Assembly: GCA_041483135.1 (NCBI GenBank)
Contig: JBGPFE010000014.1
Span: forward strand, 22,136 to 86,135
Reading direction: 5' to 3'
DNA: 64,000 nt
DNA from: PALSA-1004 sp041483135
GTDB lineage: Bacteria > Pseudomonadota > Gammaproteobacteria > Burkholderiales > SG8-41
Positions 54,702-63,356 of this stretch are shown here, piece by piece (position 1 is the first letter of the stretch; each line of letters begins with the position of its first letter). A program made the position numbers and the translations under genes. The notes under the pieces were generated by a model that had not been told where the DNA came from, did no database searches, and saw only the letters and a list, made by a program, of their open reading frames with translations.

Positions 54702-55633
54702 CAGGTTCCTTTTATCCGTTCCGCGACGCGCATTAAGGCGCTGCGCGCGCGCGGATTGACGGCGATTTCATCTGCAGAGGGGCGCTGAATTTTGCCGATC
54801 AGCTTCAATTTCGGCTGCGGCAGCTCGGCGGCGCGCAGCGGTAGTCGTTTCGGCAATCCCGGCGGCTGCGAGTGCTCGCGCAGGAAGCGCTTGACGATGC
54901 GGTCTTCGAGCGAATGAAAGCTGAGCACCACCAGCCGTCCCTCGGGCGCCAGCGTGGCCAGGCATTGCGGCAGCACCGCGTTCAACTCTTCAAGCTCCTG
55001 ATTGACATGAATCCGTAAAGCCTGAAAGGTACGCGTCGCCGGATCCTGCCCTGGCTCGCGCGTGCGGACGACCTTGGCCACGATCCCGGCAAGCTGCCGT
55101 GTGGTTGCGACAGGACCCCGCGATCGAGCTGCAACAAGCGCTGCTGCAATCTGCTTAGCAAACCGTTCTTCGCCATAGTTGCGGATGACCTCCCTTAAAT
55201 CCAGTTCGTCCGCGTTCGCCAGCCATTCGGCTGCAGTCGCGCCGCGGCTGGTGTCCATGCGCATATCGAGCGGCGCATCGAAGCGGAAGCTGAAGCCGCG
55301 CGCCGCGTCGTCGAGCTGCGGCGACGACACGCCGAGGTCGAGCAGAATGCCGTCGACCAGCGTTGTGCCGCGCTCGCGCAGCACCTCGCGCAAGCGGCTG
55401 AAACTCGCGTGCACCAATTGCAATCGCTCGTCATCGATCCCTCCGCGCGCCGCGATCGCCGCCGGATCGCGATCCAGCGCGATCAGGCGTCCGCGCCTTC
55501 CCAGGCGCGCCAGTATTTCCCGGCTGTGGCCACCGCGGCCAAACGTGCAGTCGACATAAGCGCCGTCCGCCCGTACTTTCAAACTTTCGACTGCCGCATC
55601 TAACAGGACCGGTGAGTGTGAGCCGGAGCTCAC
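54701..55633 (-). CDS. rsmH: 16S rRNA (cytosine-1402-N4)-methyltransferase RsmH
   Basis: The 310-residue SAM methyltransferase (MraW) has HSPVLLDAAVESL and the SAM loop DCTFGRGGHSREIL, then GILLDLGVSSPQLDDA and SFHSLEDRIVKRF. It modifies C1402 in the ribosomal P site together with RsmI, which is encoded at 59186-60061. The start overlaps the mraZ stop as ATGA. Confidence 0.97.
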   Translation of the reverse strand: MSSGSHSPVLLDAAVESLKVRADGAYVDCTFGRGGHSREILARLGRRGRLIALDRDPAAIAARGGIDDERLQLVHASFSRLREVLRERGTTLVDGILLDLGVSSPQLDDAARGFSFRFDAPLDMRMDTSRGATAAEWLANADELDLREVIRNYGEERFAKQIAAALVAARSRGPVATTRQLAGIVAKVVRTREPGQDPATRTFQALRIHVNQELEELNAVLPQCLATLAPEGRLVVLSFHSLEDRIVKRFLREHSQPPGLPKRLPLRAAELPQPKLKLIGKIQRPSADEIAVNPRARSALMRVAERIKGT

Positions 55634-56076
55634 AACGAGAAGCCCTCCAGCTCGGGCGGCAGATCGCCGTCACTGAAGCCGGAGCCGCGCTCCAGCACCT
55701 GCTCCCACTTCACCTTGTCCCACAACTCGAACTTGTTGCCCTGCCCGGCCAGCACCACGTTTTTCTCGAGCGCGGCAAACTCGCGCAGCGCGGACGACAC
55801 CAGCACGCGTCCGGCCGCGTCCATCTCGATGTCTTCGGCGTAGCCGACCAATTGCCGCTGCAAATCGCGGATGCGCGGGTTCAGGCTCGACAGTCCCATC
55901 AGCTTTTGCTGGATCGGCTCCCAGTCGGGCAGCGGATAAATCAGCAGGCACTTGTCGAAGTCGGCCGTGATCACGAGACGCCCGGCGCAACGCACCAGCA
56001 GCGCCTCGCGGTACCGCGACGGCACTGCGAGCCGGCCTTTGCTGTCGAGACTCAATTGCGCTACGCCACGAAACAC
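55630..56076 (-). CDS. mraZ: Transcriptional regulator MraZ
   Basis: The 148-residue AbrB-like DNA-binding protein represses the dcw operon. It has two SpoVT-AbrB repeats: FRGVAQLSLDSKGRLAVPSRYR and, later, DIEMDAAGRVLVSSALREF. The start is GTG 56076, preceded by AGAAGGGGGAG; a longer frame from an upstream ATG has no ribosome site and adds a non-family leader. Three MraZ boxes lie 40-65 bp upstream. Confidence 0.95.
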   Translation of the reverse strand: MFRGVAQLSLDSKGRLAVPSRYREALLVRCAGRLVITADFDKCLLIYPLPDWEPIQQKLMGLSSLNPRIRDLQRQLVGYAEDIEMDAAGRVLVSSALREFAALEKNVVLAGQGNKFELWDKVKWEQVLERGSGFSDGDLPPELEGFSL

Positions 56077-56115
56077 GACTCCCCCTTCTCTGGTGCGGGA
56101 GAAGACCACCCTTCT

Positions 56116-56167
56116 CCCACTTTTTACCACTTGAACCCACTATATGAAAAATCAATCACATGGTCAA
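56116..56167 (-). promoter_or_regulatory. dcw promoter with three phased MraZ boxes
   Basis: On the minus strand TTGACC (56167-56162) and TATAGT (56144-56139) are 17 bp apart, a strong sigma-70 promoter. Starting within the -10, GTGGG, GTGGT and GTGGG occur exactly 10 bp apart (56140-56136, 56130-56126, 56120-56116). This is the known MraZ recognition pattern of GTGGG repeats with five-base spacers. MraZ bound here would block the start of dcw transcription. Confidence 0.88.
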
Positions 56168-56520
56168 GCACGAAGGAAGGACTTTCTGTTTTCAGGACAA
56201 TGACTTATGAGGATTAATTCACGCTTGAGCTAAGTTTGTAATTTGATAATCTTTTTAAAACAAAGTGATATTTCATACTCCAAAAGTAACACTTTAACTT
56301 TGTTTTTGACTATCAAGGGGTTACAGCAGGGTGTTAGCGTTGCAGAAAAGCAACACACAGAGACCTGCGGAAAGGTGAACGCAGGCATTCATACCGCTAC
56401 CAGCGGAGTGAACGCACACGCTAAGAACCGCGCTGCCAGCGACTACACCGCGCGCGACGCTAACGGAAAGGACAAACTAACTGATGGAATATCTACAAGT
56501 CGCGAGGCCGATGACAAAAC
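56168..56520. other. AT-rich gap between mraZ and the TtuC-type gene
   Basis: About 350 bp are clearly richer in A+T than the flanks, most of all at 56200-56320. One open frame on the + strand (TTG 56243 to TAA 56524, 93 codons) has a Lys/Thr/Ala-rich low-complexity product. It has no convincing ribosome site and overlaps the end of the converging gene. I do not call it a gene with confidence. Confidence 0.4.
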
Positions 56521-57579
56521 CTAAATCGCGTCTGCGATCGCCTTACCGAGATCGGCAGTTTTCGCACTGCCGCCGATGTCGGGCGTGCGCGGGCCTTCGA
56601 CGAGTATCGTTTCGATCGCGTCGATGATCGCCTGCGCCGCGTCGGCGTGGCCAAGATGCTCGAGCATCATCGCGCCGGACCAGATCTGGCCGATCGGGTT
56701 GGCGATCCCCTTGCCGTAAATGTCCGGCGCCGAACCGTGCACCGGCTCGAACAGCGACGGGAATTCACGCTCGGGATTGATGTTGGCCGACGGTGCTATG
56801 CCGATGGTGCCGGTGCACGCGGGCCCAAGATCGGACAGGATGTCGCCGAACAGGTTGGAGCCGACCACGACGTCGAACCAGTCGGGGTGCATCACGAAAT
56901 GCGCCGATAGTATGTCGATATGATACTGGCTCGTTTTGATGTCCGGATAGTGCGCTGCCATCGCCCTGAAACGCTCGTCCCAGTACGGCATGGTGATCGA
57001 GATGCCGTTCGACTTGGTCGCCGACGTCACGTGCTTCTTCCTGCCTTTGCGCGCCAACTCGAACGCGAAGCGCATGATGCGGTCGACTCCGCGCCGCGTG
57101 AAAGTGGCCTGCTGGACAGCCATTTCGTGTTCGGTGCCGTCGAATATGCGCCCGCCGATCGACGAATACTCGCCCTCGCTGTTCTCGCGCACCACCCAGA
57201 AATCGATGTCGCCCGGCTTGCGGTCGGCAAGCGGGCATTTGATGCCCGGCATCAACCGCACCGGCCGCAGATTCACGTATTGCTGAAAATTGCGGCGGAA
57301 CGGAATCAGCAGCCCCCACAATGAAATGTGATCGGGGACAGTGGCCGGCCAGCCTGCCGCACCGAAAAACACCGCGTCGTGTTTGCGTACCTGCTCGAGT
57401 CCGTCCTCGGGCATCATGCGCCCGTGCCTGGCATAGTAATCGCAGCTCCAGCCGAACTCATCGAACTTGAGCTCGACGCCGAACTTGCGCGCCGCGGCTT
57501 CGAGCACACGCATGCCCTCCGGTCCAACTTCCTTGCCGATGCCGTCGCCGGGAATGTAGGCGATTTTGTATTTCTTCAT
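56521..57579 (-). CDS. Tartrate/D-malate dehydrogenase-type decarboxylating dehydrogenase
   Basis: The 352-residue protein is of the isocitrate/isopropylmalate dehydrogenase superfamily. It begins YKIAYIPGDGIGKEV, has a substrate loop FWVVRENSEGEYS and the metal/NAD motif NLFGDILSDLGPA, and ends with EPVHGSAPDIYGKG. The overall pattern fits TtuC (tartrate dehydrogenase) or DmlA (D-malate) rather than LeuB. It probably oxidises and decarboxylates a hydroxy-dicarboxylate with NAD. The substrate needs biochemical evidence. Confidence 0.88.
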   Translation of the reverse strand: MKKYKIAYIPGDGIGKEVGPEGMRVLEAAARKFGVELKFDEFGWSCDYYARHGRMMPEDGLEQVRKHDAVFFGAAGWPATVPDHISLWGLLIPFRRNFQQYVNLRPVRLMPGIKCPLADRKPGDIDFWVVRENSEGEYSSIGGRIFDGTEHEMAVQQATFTRRGVDRIMRFAFELARKGRKKHVTSATKSNGISITMPYWDERFRAMAAHYPDIKTSQYHIDILSAHFVMHPDWFDVVVGSNLFGDILSDLGPACTGTIGIAPSANINPEREFPSLFEPVHGSAPDIYGKGIANPIGQIWSGAMMLEHLGHADAAQAIIDAIETILVEGPRTPDIGGSAKTADLGKAIADAI

Positions 57580-57663
57580 CTTCGATCCTCGACCTGTGGG
57601 GTAGCCCTGCAGGAAAATCGGCGCGCGTCTGCGAATTTATGGACGAGCATTCTTATAGCGGGA

Positions 57664-58035
57664 ACGGGAGTCGGCCGGTAAGCCGGGTTCTGTCGGAAGC
57701 TTGCGCCCCCGTAACAGTCATTCCTCTGGGAGCGCGGTTGCCCGCGCCCTCTAGCCATCTACCCGCAAGCTCGGTGGGTCACGTCGCCGCTTGCCTATTT
57801 GATGTTGCTCCGGGTGGAGGTTGCCATGCCGTTCGCGTTACCGCGAACGCGGTGCGCTCTTACCGCACCTTTGCACCCTTGCCTGTGCCTTGCGGCCATC
57901 GGCGGTTCATTCTCTGTGGCCCTGTTCCTCGCCTCGCGGCGGACGGTCATTAACCGTCACCCTACCCTGTGGAGCCCGGACTTTCCTCTATTGGCTCCCT
58001 AAGGCGCCAACAGCGACTGTCTGGCCAACTCCCGG
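57664..58035 (-). ncRNA. rnpB: RNase P RNA component (bacterial class A)
   Basis: The minus strand carries the conserved core of M1 RNA: GGCCAGACAGTCGC near the 5' end, GAGGAAAGTCCGGGCTCCAC, and CAGAACCCGGCTTA near the 3' end. The ends pair: GGGAGTTGGCC at about 58033 with GGCCGACTCCC at about 57666 makes helix P1 and sets the limits. A TAAAAT (58045-58040) sits at the right distance for a -10. The RNA is the catalytic part of RNase P, which matures tRNA 5' ends. Confidence 0.96.
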
Positions 58036-58076
58036 CGCAATTTTAACACGCAGCCCGGCCGCGCTGTGAAATGCGG

Positions 58077-59108
58077 TCAGAGCATGCGCCAGCCCACCGT
58101 GCCGCCGGCGCGGAACGGCACCAGCGTGTCTTTATGGAATGGCAGCTCCTTGGGCACGTTCCACACTTCTTTCACCAGCGTGACCTTGTCCTGGTTGCGC
58201 GGCAGGCCGTAGAAATTCGGCCCGAAGATACTGGCGAAGCCCTCGAGCTTTTCGAGTGCGTTGTAGGCGCTGAAGATTTCAGCGTAGAGCTCGATGCCGG
58301 CGTGCGCGGTATACATGCCGGCGCAGCCGCATGCGGCCTCCTTGGTGTTGCGCGCATGCGGCGCGCTGTCGGTGCCGAGGAAGAATTTGGGGTTGCCGCT
58401 CACTGCGGCCTGGATCAGCGCCTGGCGATCTTCCTCGCGCTTCAATATCGGCAGGCAGTAGTGATGCGGGCGGATGCCGCCCGCCAGCAGAGCATTGCGG
58501 TTGAGCAGCAGGTGATGCGCCGTGATCGTCGCGGCGACACGCGGTGGCGACGCCAACACGAAGCGCACCGCCTCCTTGGTCGTAATGTGCTCGAACACGA
58601 CGCGCAACCTGGGGAATTTCTGCAGCACCGGGATCAACATGCGATCGATGAAAAGTTTTTCGCGGTCGAAGATGTCGACGTTTGGAAACGTCACTTCGCC
58701 GTGCACCAGCAGCGGCAGGCCGCATTCCTGCATCGCGCCAAGCGCGTCTTCGCATTTGATCAACTCCGTCACGCCCGAATCCGAATTGGTGGTGGCGCCG
58801 GCCGGATAGTATTTGACTGCATATACCAGGCCGCTTAGCCTGGCGCGCCGGATTTCGTCTCCCGTCGTGGCGTCGGTCAGATACAGCGTCATCAGCGGCT
58901 CGAACTTCATGCCGTCTGGCAGCGCCGACACGATGCGCTCGTGGTAGCCGAGCACCATGTTGGTGGTCGTCACAGGCGACTTGAGGTTCGGCATCACGAT
59001 CGCGCGCGCGAAGCGCCGCGCGGTATCCGGCAGCACCGCGCGCATATGATCGCTGTCGCGTAAATGCAGGTGCCAGTCGTCGGGACGGATTATGGTGACT
59101 CGGCTCAT
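58077..59108 (-). CDS. pyrC: Dihydroorotase
   Basis: The 343-residue class II dihydroorotase of pyrimidine synthesis has zinc ligands in DDWHLHLRDSD, the carboxylated Lys in VKYYPAGATTNSDSG, His in LLVHGE and FEHITT, and Asp in GTDSAPH. Length equals that of E. coli PyrC. Only 41 bp lie between its stop and the 5' end of rnpB, so the rnpB promoter sits in or near its 3' end. Confidence 0.97.
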   Translation of the reverse strand: MSRVTIIRPDDWHLHLRDSDHMRAVLPDTARRFARAIVMPNLKSPVTTTNMVLGYHERIVSALPDGMKFEPLMTLYLTDATTGDEIRRARLSGLVYAVKYYPAGATTNSDSGVTELIKCEDALGAMQECGLPLLVHGEVTFPNVDIFDREKLFIDRMLIPVLQKFPRLRVVFEHITTKEAVRFVLASPPRVAATITAHHLLLNRNALLAGGIRPHHYCLPILKREEDRQALIQAAVSGNPKFFLGTDSAPHARNTKEAACGCAGMYTAHAGIELYAEIFSAYNALEKLEGFASIFGPNFYGLPRNQDKVTLVKEVWNVPKELPFHKDTLVPFRAGGTVGWRML

Positions 59109-59114
59109 GGGTGA

Positions 59115-59197
59115 GTGAATGGTAAATTGTTAATAGTGAATAGTAAACAAACTATCACCACAATTCACTGCTCGCGATTTACGAATCACGATTTACG
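59115..59197. repeat. Heptad array pair J between pyrC and rsmI
   Basis: Left units GTGAATG, GTAAATT, GTTAATA, GTGAATA and GTAAACA run at 59115-59149. Right units ATTCACT, GCTCGCG, ATTTACG, AATCACG and ATTTACG run at 59163-59197. The arms are reverse complements, unit against unit. The rsmI stop codon (59186-59188) lies inside the right arm. Confidence 0.9.
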
Positions 59198-60061
59198 CTT
59201 CAACTTCAGCGCGAGCCTGTACAACTCGTTGCGCTTGCCGCCGCTGATCTCGGCCGCCAGCTTGACCGCCTGCTTGAGCGGCAGCTCGCGCAGCAGGATT
59301 TCAAGCGCGGGCTGCGCTGCGCCGGCGCCTGCAGCACTCCGTTCTCCCGCGCCATCGACCAGCAACACGAATTCGCCTTTGGTACGATTGGCGGCGGCGG
59401 CGAGCCACGCCGCTGCCTCGCCCAGCTTGCAGATATGGATGGTTTCGAACAGTTTGGTGAGCTCGCGGGCAATCGTGATCGCGCGCTCCGCGCCAAATGC
59501 CGCCGCCATGTCGGCAACGCTCGCGATGACGCGATGCGGGGCTTCGTAAAACACGAGCAGGTAGGGCAACGTTTTCAAAATCGCGAGCTCGCGCCGGCGG
59601 GCCGCGGCCTGCGGCGGCAGGAAGCCGTAGAACAGAAAATGTCGAGCCGTGGTGCCGGCAGCGGACAGCGCGCACAGCGCGGCATTCGCGCCCGGCAGCG
59701 GCACCACCGGGTAGCCCGCCTCACGCACCAGCGCGACCGCGAGCGCGCCGGGGTCGGAAATCGCCGGGGTGCCGGCATCGCTCACCAGCGCGACCGATTT
59801 GCCGTGCGCGAGCAGCCGCAGGATTTTCTGCGCCGCGCGCCGCTCATTATGCTCGTGCAACGCGATCAGCGGCGCGCCGATGCCGTAGCGCTGGAGCAGC
59901 CGCGCCGTGATGCGCGTGTCCTCGGCGGCGACCGCGTCGACGCGTTTCAATACATCGAGCGCGCGCAGCGTGATATCGGCGAGATTTCCAATCGGTGTCG
60001 CGACTACATATAATGAGGGCCGCTCCAGTCCCGTCTGCTCATGATGCGCTGTCCCGTCCAT
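59186..60061 (-). CDS. rsmI: 16S rRNA (cytidine-1402-2'-O)-methyltransferase RsmI
   Basis: The 291-residue tetrapyrrole-methylase-fold enzyme has LYVVATPIGNLADITLRAL, VAAEDTR, SDAGTPAISDPG and YEAPHRV. It adds the 2'-O-methyl at C1402, complementing RsmH. Its last residues, KLKRKS, are encoded by heptad repeats. The 5' end overlaps that of the divergent lpoA gene by 21 bp. Confidence 0.96.
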   Translation of the reverse strand: MDGTAHHEQTGLERPSLYVVATPIGNLADITLRALDVLKRVDAVAAEDTRITARLLQRYGIGAPLIALHEHNERRAAQKILRLLAHGKSVALVSDAGTPAISDPGALAVALVREAGYPVVPLPGANAALCALSAAGTTARHFLFYGFLPPQAAARRRELAILKTLPYLLVFYEAPHRVIASVADMAAAFGAERAITIARELTKLFETIHICKLGEAAAWLAAAANRTKGEFVLLVDGAGERSAAGAGAAQPALEILLRELPLKQAVKLAAEISGGKRNELYRLALKLKRKS

Positions 60062-61132
60062 CGTCTGAGTGCCGCCCTGATTTTGCTCCCGGCGATACTA
60101 TACGGGGCTCTGGCTGCGCTCGCCACCGGGGTTGCGTGCGCCGCCGAGGCCATCGCGCGCGCGCCGCACGTAGCGCTGATTCTGCCGCTTAATTCACCCT
60201 CATTCAGCCGCCACGCCGACGCCGTGAAACAGGGGTTTGTCGCCGCCGCCAAGGTGGCCGGGAAAAATGTCCCGCCGATCCGGATTTACGCCGCCAACGA
60301 AGACACTCTCAATGTGCTCACGATTTACGAGCAGGCGATCGAGTCCGGCGCACAGCTCGTGGTCGGGCCGCTGACGCGCAACGGCGTCGCCGCGCTTGCC
60401 GCGAGCACTCTCGTGACCGTGCCGACGCTCGCGCTCAACACGCTTGAGCCGCGCTCGCCGCAACCGGCGCGCCTGTATTTGTTCGGTCTCAGCCTCGAGC
60501 TCGAGGCGCGCCAGATAGCGCAGCTCGCGTTCGGCGACGGACGGCGCAATGCGTTCGTGATCAGCGACGACACCACGCTCAGCAAGCGCATGCGCCAGGC
60601 GTTTGTCGAGGAGTTTGCGCGGCACGGCGGCATCACGGTCGCCGAACTCGATTTTGGCGCCGACCAGGCCAGCCTGAACAAGCTGCGCAGTGCCGCTAAC
60701 CTGGGCGTCGCCGACATGGCTTTCCTGGCGCTCGACTTCGCGCGTGCCCGTACCGTGCGGCCTTACCTCGTCAATCCGCTGGCGCTTTACGCAACATCGC
60801 AAGTCAACGCAGCGCGCGGCAACCCGCTCGTCGCGCACGATCTCAATCTGATCCGTTTCGTCGACATGCCGTGGCTGCTGCAGGCCGATCACCCGGCGGT
60901 GATGGTCTACCCGCGGCCGCAGTTCGGTGACGCGATCGACTTCGAGCGTCTGTACGCGCTCGGCATCGATGCGTTTCGCATCGGGCTCGAGCTGCTGCGG
61001 CAAAATCGCGACCCGGCGCTCGACGGCGTGACCGGCCGCATCCGCTTGACCCGCGATCAGCAGTTCATGCGCGAGCTCACCGCGGCGCAATACATCGACG
61101 GCAAGACCGTCGTTCTTGACGAACCGCACTGA
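60041..61132 (+). CDS. LpoA-like penicillin-binding protein activator
   Basis: The 363-residue exported protein has a signal sequence (about 1-36, ending ATGVACAAE) and a periplasmic-binding-protein fold like the C-terminal domain of LpoA: HVALILPLNSPSFSRHADAVKQGF and VVGPLTRNGVAALA. It is shorter than E. coli LpoA because the N-terminal TPR domain is missing. The Cys in GVACAAE might be a lipid site, but the motif is not canonical. It starts the lpoA-yraN-gmhA-BON operon, as in E. coli yraM-yraN-diaA-dolP. Confidence 0.88.
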   Translation: MMRCPVHRLSAALILLPAILYGALAALATGVACAAEAIARAPHVALILPLNSPSFSRHADAVKQGFVAAAKVAGKNVPPIRIYAANEDTLNVLTIYEQAIESGAQLVVGPLTRNGVAALAASTLVTVPTLALNTLEPRSPQPARLYLFGLSLELEARQIAQLAFGDGRRNAFVISDDTTLSKRMRQAFVEEFARHGGITVAELDFGADQASLNKLRSAANLGVADMAFLALDFARARTVRPYLVNPLALYATSQVNAARGNPLVAHDLNLIRFVDMPWLLQADHPAVMVYPRPQFGDAIDFERLYALGIDAFRIGLELLRQNRDPALDGVTGRIRLTRDQQFMRELTAAQYIDGKTVVLDEPH

Positions 61133-61473
61133 TGAGTGAGCGCGGCCGGCACGCGGAGAGCCTCGCTGCCGCATTTCTGCAGCAACGGGGACTTAAGCTC
61201 GTCGAACGCAACTACCGCTGCCGCTTCGGCGAAATCGACCTCGTCGCGCGCGAGGGCAAAACGCTGGTGTTCGTCGAAGTGCGCATGCGCACAAGTGCCC
61301 GCTTCGGCGGCGCTGCCGCAAGCATCACCGCCGCCAAGCGCGCCAAGCTGTTGCGCGCGGCACGCCATTACCTCGCGGGCACGGCGCGCGCGCCGGCGTG
61401 CCGCTTCGACGCGCTGCTCGTCGATGGCGCCGACAACTCGATCGAATGGCTCAAAGACGCGTTCGGAGAGTGA
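61132..61473 (+). CDS. YraN family (UPF0102) nuclease-like protein
   Basis: The 113-residue protein has the restriction-endonuclease-like YraN fold: GRHAESLAAAFLQQRGLKLVERNY, then GEIDLVAREGKTLVFVEVRMR with the acidic active-site residues (E-D, E-V-R). Function is not settled. It shares one base with the lpoA stop (TGATG). Confidence 0.93.
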   Translation: MSERGRHAESLAAAFLQQRGLKLVERNYRCRFGEIDLVAREGKTLVFVEVRMRTSARFGGAAASITAAKRAKLLRAARHYLAGTARAPACRFDALLVDGADNSIEWLKDAFGE

Positions 61474-61513
61474 TATGTGAGATAATCCGCGGGTTTAACA
61501 GGCCCCCCCGTAA

Positions 61514-62104
61514 ATGGATTTGATCAACCGCATCAGCGAGAACTTTTCGGAAAGCGCCCATCTCAAACTGCAGAGCATGGATGCGCTGGCGAGGCCGATC
61601 GCGGCCGCGGCCGAACGCATGGTGCAGTGCCTAAAACTCGACGGCAAGATACTGGCGTGCGGCAACGGCGGCTCGGCCGCCGATTCGCAGCATTTCGCGG
61701 CGGAACTCCTGAACCGCTTCGAAATGGAACGGCCGGGGCTGGCGGCTATCGCGCTCACCACGGACACCTCGACGCTGACTTCAATCGCCAACGATTACGA
61801 TTATGATCAGGTGTTCTCGAAACAGGTGCGCGCGCTCGGGCAAAAAAACGATCTGCTGCTCGCCATCTCGACCAGCGGTAATTCGAAAAACGTCCTGGCG
61901 GCGGTGCTGGCGGCGCACGAAAACGGCATGAGCGTGGTGGCGCTGACCGGCAGGAACGGCGGCAAGATGCCCGAAGTATTGCAGCCTTCCGACATCCACA
62001 TCTGCGTGCCGGCGCAAAGCACCGCGCGCATCCAGGAAGTTCACCTGCTCACGCTGCATTGCCTGTGCGATGCGATTGATTGTTTGTTACTGGGGGTGGA
62101 ATAA
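61514..62104 (+). CDS. SIS-domain phosphoheptose isomerase / DiaA-like protein
   Basis: The 196-residue SIS protein has ILACGNGGSAADSQHFAAEL, AISTSGNSKNVLAA and EVHLLTLHCLCDAID. Both GmhA (sedoheptulose-7-P isomerase in LPS heptose synthesis) and DiaA (DnaA activator) look like this. Synteny with yraN and the BON gene suggests diaA; the nearby rfaE2 keeps the heptose role possible. Confidence 0.9.
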   Translation: MDLINRISENFSESAHLKLQSMDALARPIAAAAERMVQCLKLDGKILACGNGGSAADSQHFAAELLNRFEMERPGLAAIALTTDTSTLTSIANDYDYDQVFSKQVRALGQKNDLLLAISTSGNSKNVLAAVLAAHENGMSVVALTGRNGGKMPEVLQPSDIHICVPAQSTARIQEVHLLTLHCLCDAIDCLLLGVE

Positions 62105-62668
62105 ATGAATACATTACGTCTGTTTGCACTGCTCGCCATTGTTTCCGCGCTTACTGGATGCGTTGCCGCCGTCGTGGGCGGGGCCGGCACTGCAATCGTC
62201 GTCGCCGAAGACCGGCGCACCGTCGGCACCGTGACCGAGGATCAGGGCATCGAATTGAAGGCGGCCACCCGCATCGGCGACAAGTTCAAGGGTCCGCACA
62301 TCAACATCACCAGCTACAACCGCATGGTGCTGCTGACCGGCGAGGCGACCGACGCGGCGACCAAAACCGAAATCGAGAAAATCGCGCGCGCGGTCGAGAA
62401 TGTACGCGGCATCTACAACGAGATCGCGATCGCCGGCAACAGCTCGTTGACAGCGCGCGCCAACGACTCGTACCTGACGTCGAAAGTCAAAGCGCGCTTC
62501 GTCGACCAGCGGAAATTCAATCCGGTCCACGTCAAGGTCGTGACCGAAGCCAGCGTGGCTTACCTGCTCGGGCTGGTCAAGCGCAAGGAAGCCGAAGATG
62601 CGACCGAGATTGCGCGCACGACCGGCGGCGTGCAGAAGGTCGTGAAGTTGTACGAATACCTGGATTGA
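62105..62668 (+). CDS. BON-domain lipoprotein (DolP/YraP-like)
   Basis: The 187-residue lipoprotein has lipobox LTGC at residue 19, with two BON domains (about 50-115 and 125-187, with NRMVLLTGEATDAATK and VAYLLGLVKRKEAEDAT). It resembles E. coli DolP (YraP), an outer-membrane protein that supports envelope integrity and NlpD activation. It starts on the base after the gmhA/diaA stop and ends the operon. Confidence 0.93.
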   Translation: MNTLRLFALLAIVSALTGCVAAVVGGAGTAIVVAEDRRTVGTVTEDQGIELKAATRIGDKFKGPHINITSYNRMVLLTGEATDAATKTEIEKIARAVENVRGIYNEIAIAGNSSLTARANDSYLTSKVKARFVDQRKFNPVHVKVVTEASVAYLLGLVKRKEAEDATEIARTTGGVQKVVKLYEYLD

Positions 62669-62756
62669 CCGCAGCGTAACAGTCTCGCCGGCCGTCATGA
62701 GCGTGGCGAAGGCGTGCGCAGAACGTCAACGGGACCGGGATTCAGTCACTAGGGAA

Positions 62757-62779
62757 GACCGCTGCCAGCGGCCTTTCTC
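62757..62779 (+). terminator. Weak hairpin terminator candidate
   Basis: CCGCT and AGCGG pair over a three-base loop, followed by a short pyrimidine run (CCTTTCTC), about 90 bp after the BON gene. The stem is short and the T-run broken. Confidence 0.3.
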
Positions 62780-62799
62780 ATTGCAACCAGCAGCGGGCT

Positions 62800-63168
62800 C
62801 TAACGGTCGCCGCGCCGCCCCATGGTCCTGCGGCCCTTGTTCCTGGCGGGATTTCGTGTCCCGCTCCGCATCGACACCTGATGTTGGCCGGGGCGCGGGT
62901 TCTTGGAGAGCGCGCCCTTGCCCGTGACGCCGGCCAATTTCTGTACTCTCTTGATGTCGATCATCACGACTTCAGTATTTGCCAGATAACCAGCGCCCGG
63001 GTCGTGCGGCTGCGGTGCCGCCTGCTCGCGGCCAAGCAATTCGTGCAGCTTGCGCAACGCTTCGCTGCAAGCTGCCGCCACGCCACTGTCCTTTTCCATT
63101 TCCTGCCGCTGTATCTCGATTTGAGCAATGGCATCGATCACTTCGTCACTTGCTCTGCCTGCCGTCAT
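62800..63168 (-). CDS. Hypothetical protein, unknown function
   Basis: The 122-residue soluble protein is not recognised. The first half is helical and acidic (DEVIDAIAQIEIQRQEMEKD, then EALRKLHELLG). The last third is strongly basic with many Arg and Gly. AAGGAGGG lies 7 bp before ATG 63168, which supports expression. It converges with the BON operon and is divergent from rfaE2. Confidence 0.6.
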   Translation of the reverse strand: MTAGRASDEVIDAIAQIEIQRQEMEKDSGVAAACSEALRKLHELLGREQAAPQPHDPGAGYLANTEVVMIDIKRVQKLAGVTGKGALSKNPRPGQHQVSMRSGTRNPARNKGRRTMGRRGDR

Positions 63169-63356
63169 GACTGCGCCCTCCTTGGCAATCGCGTTTCAGG
63201 ACAATTTTACGCGCAACTGCGCAATTGCTGGAAAATTTCACCACCGGCCAGATGCGTCTTGCTTGAGCGCCCTTGCTGTCCCACCCGCTGCTCGTGCCGT
63301 AGCCGCGTAATGCGCCGCATTTGGAACGCCGCCATCAGCGGCGTTACACTGGCGGC

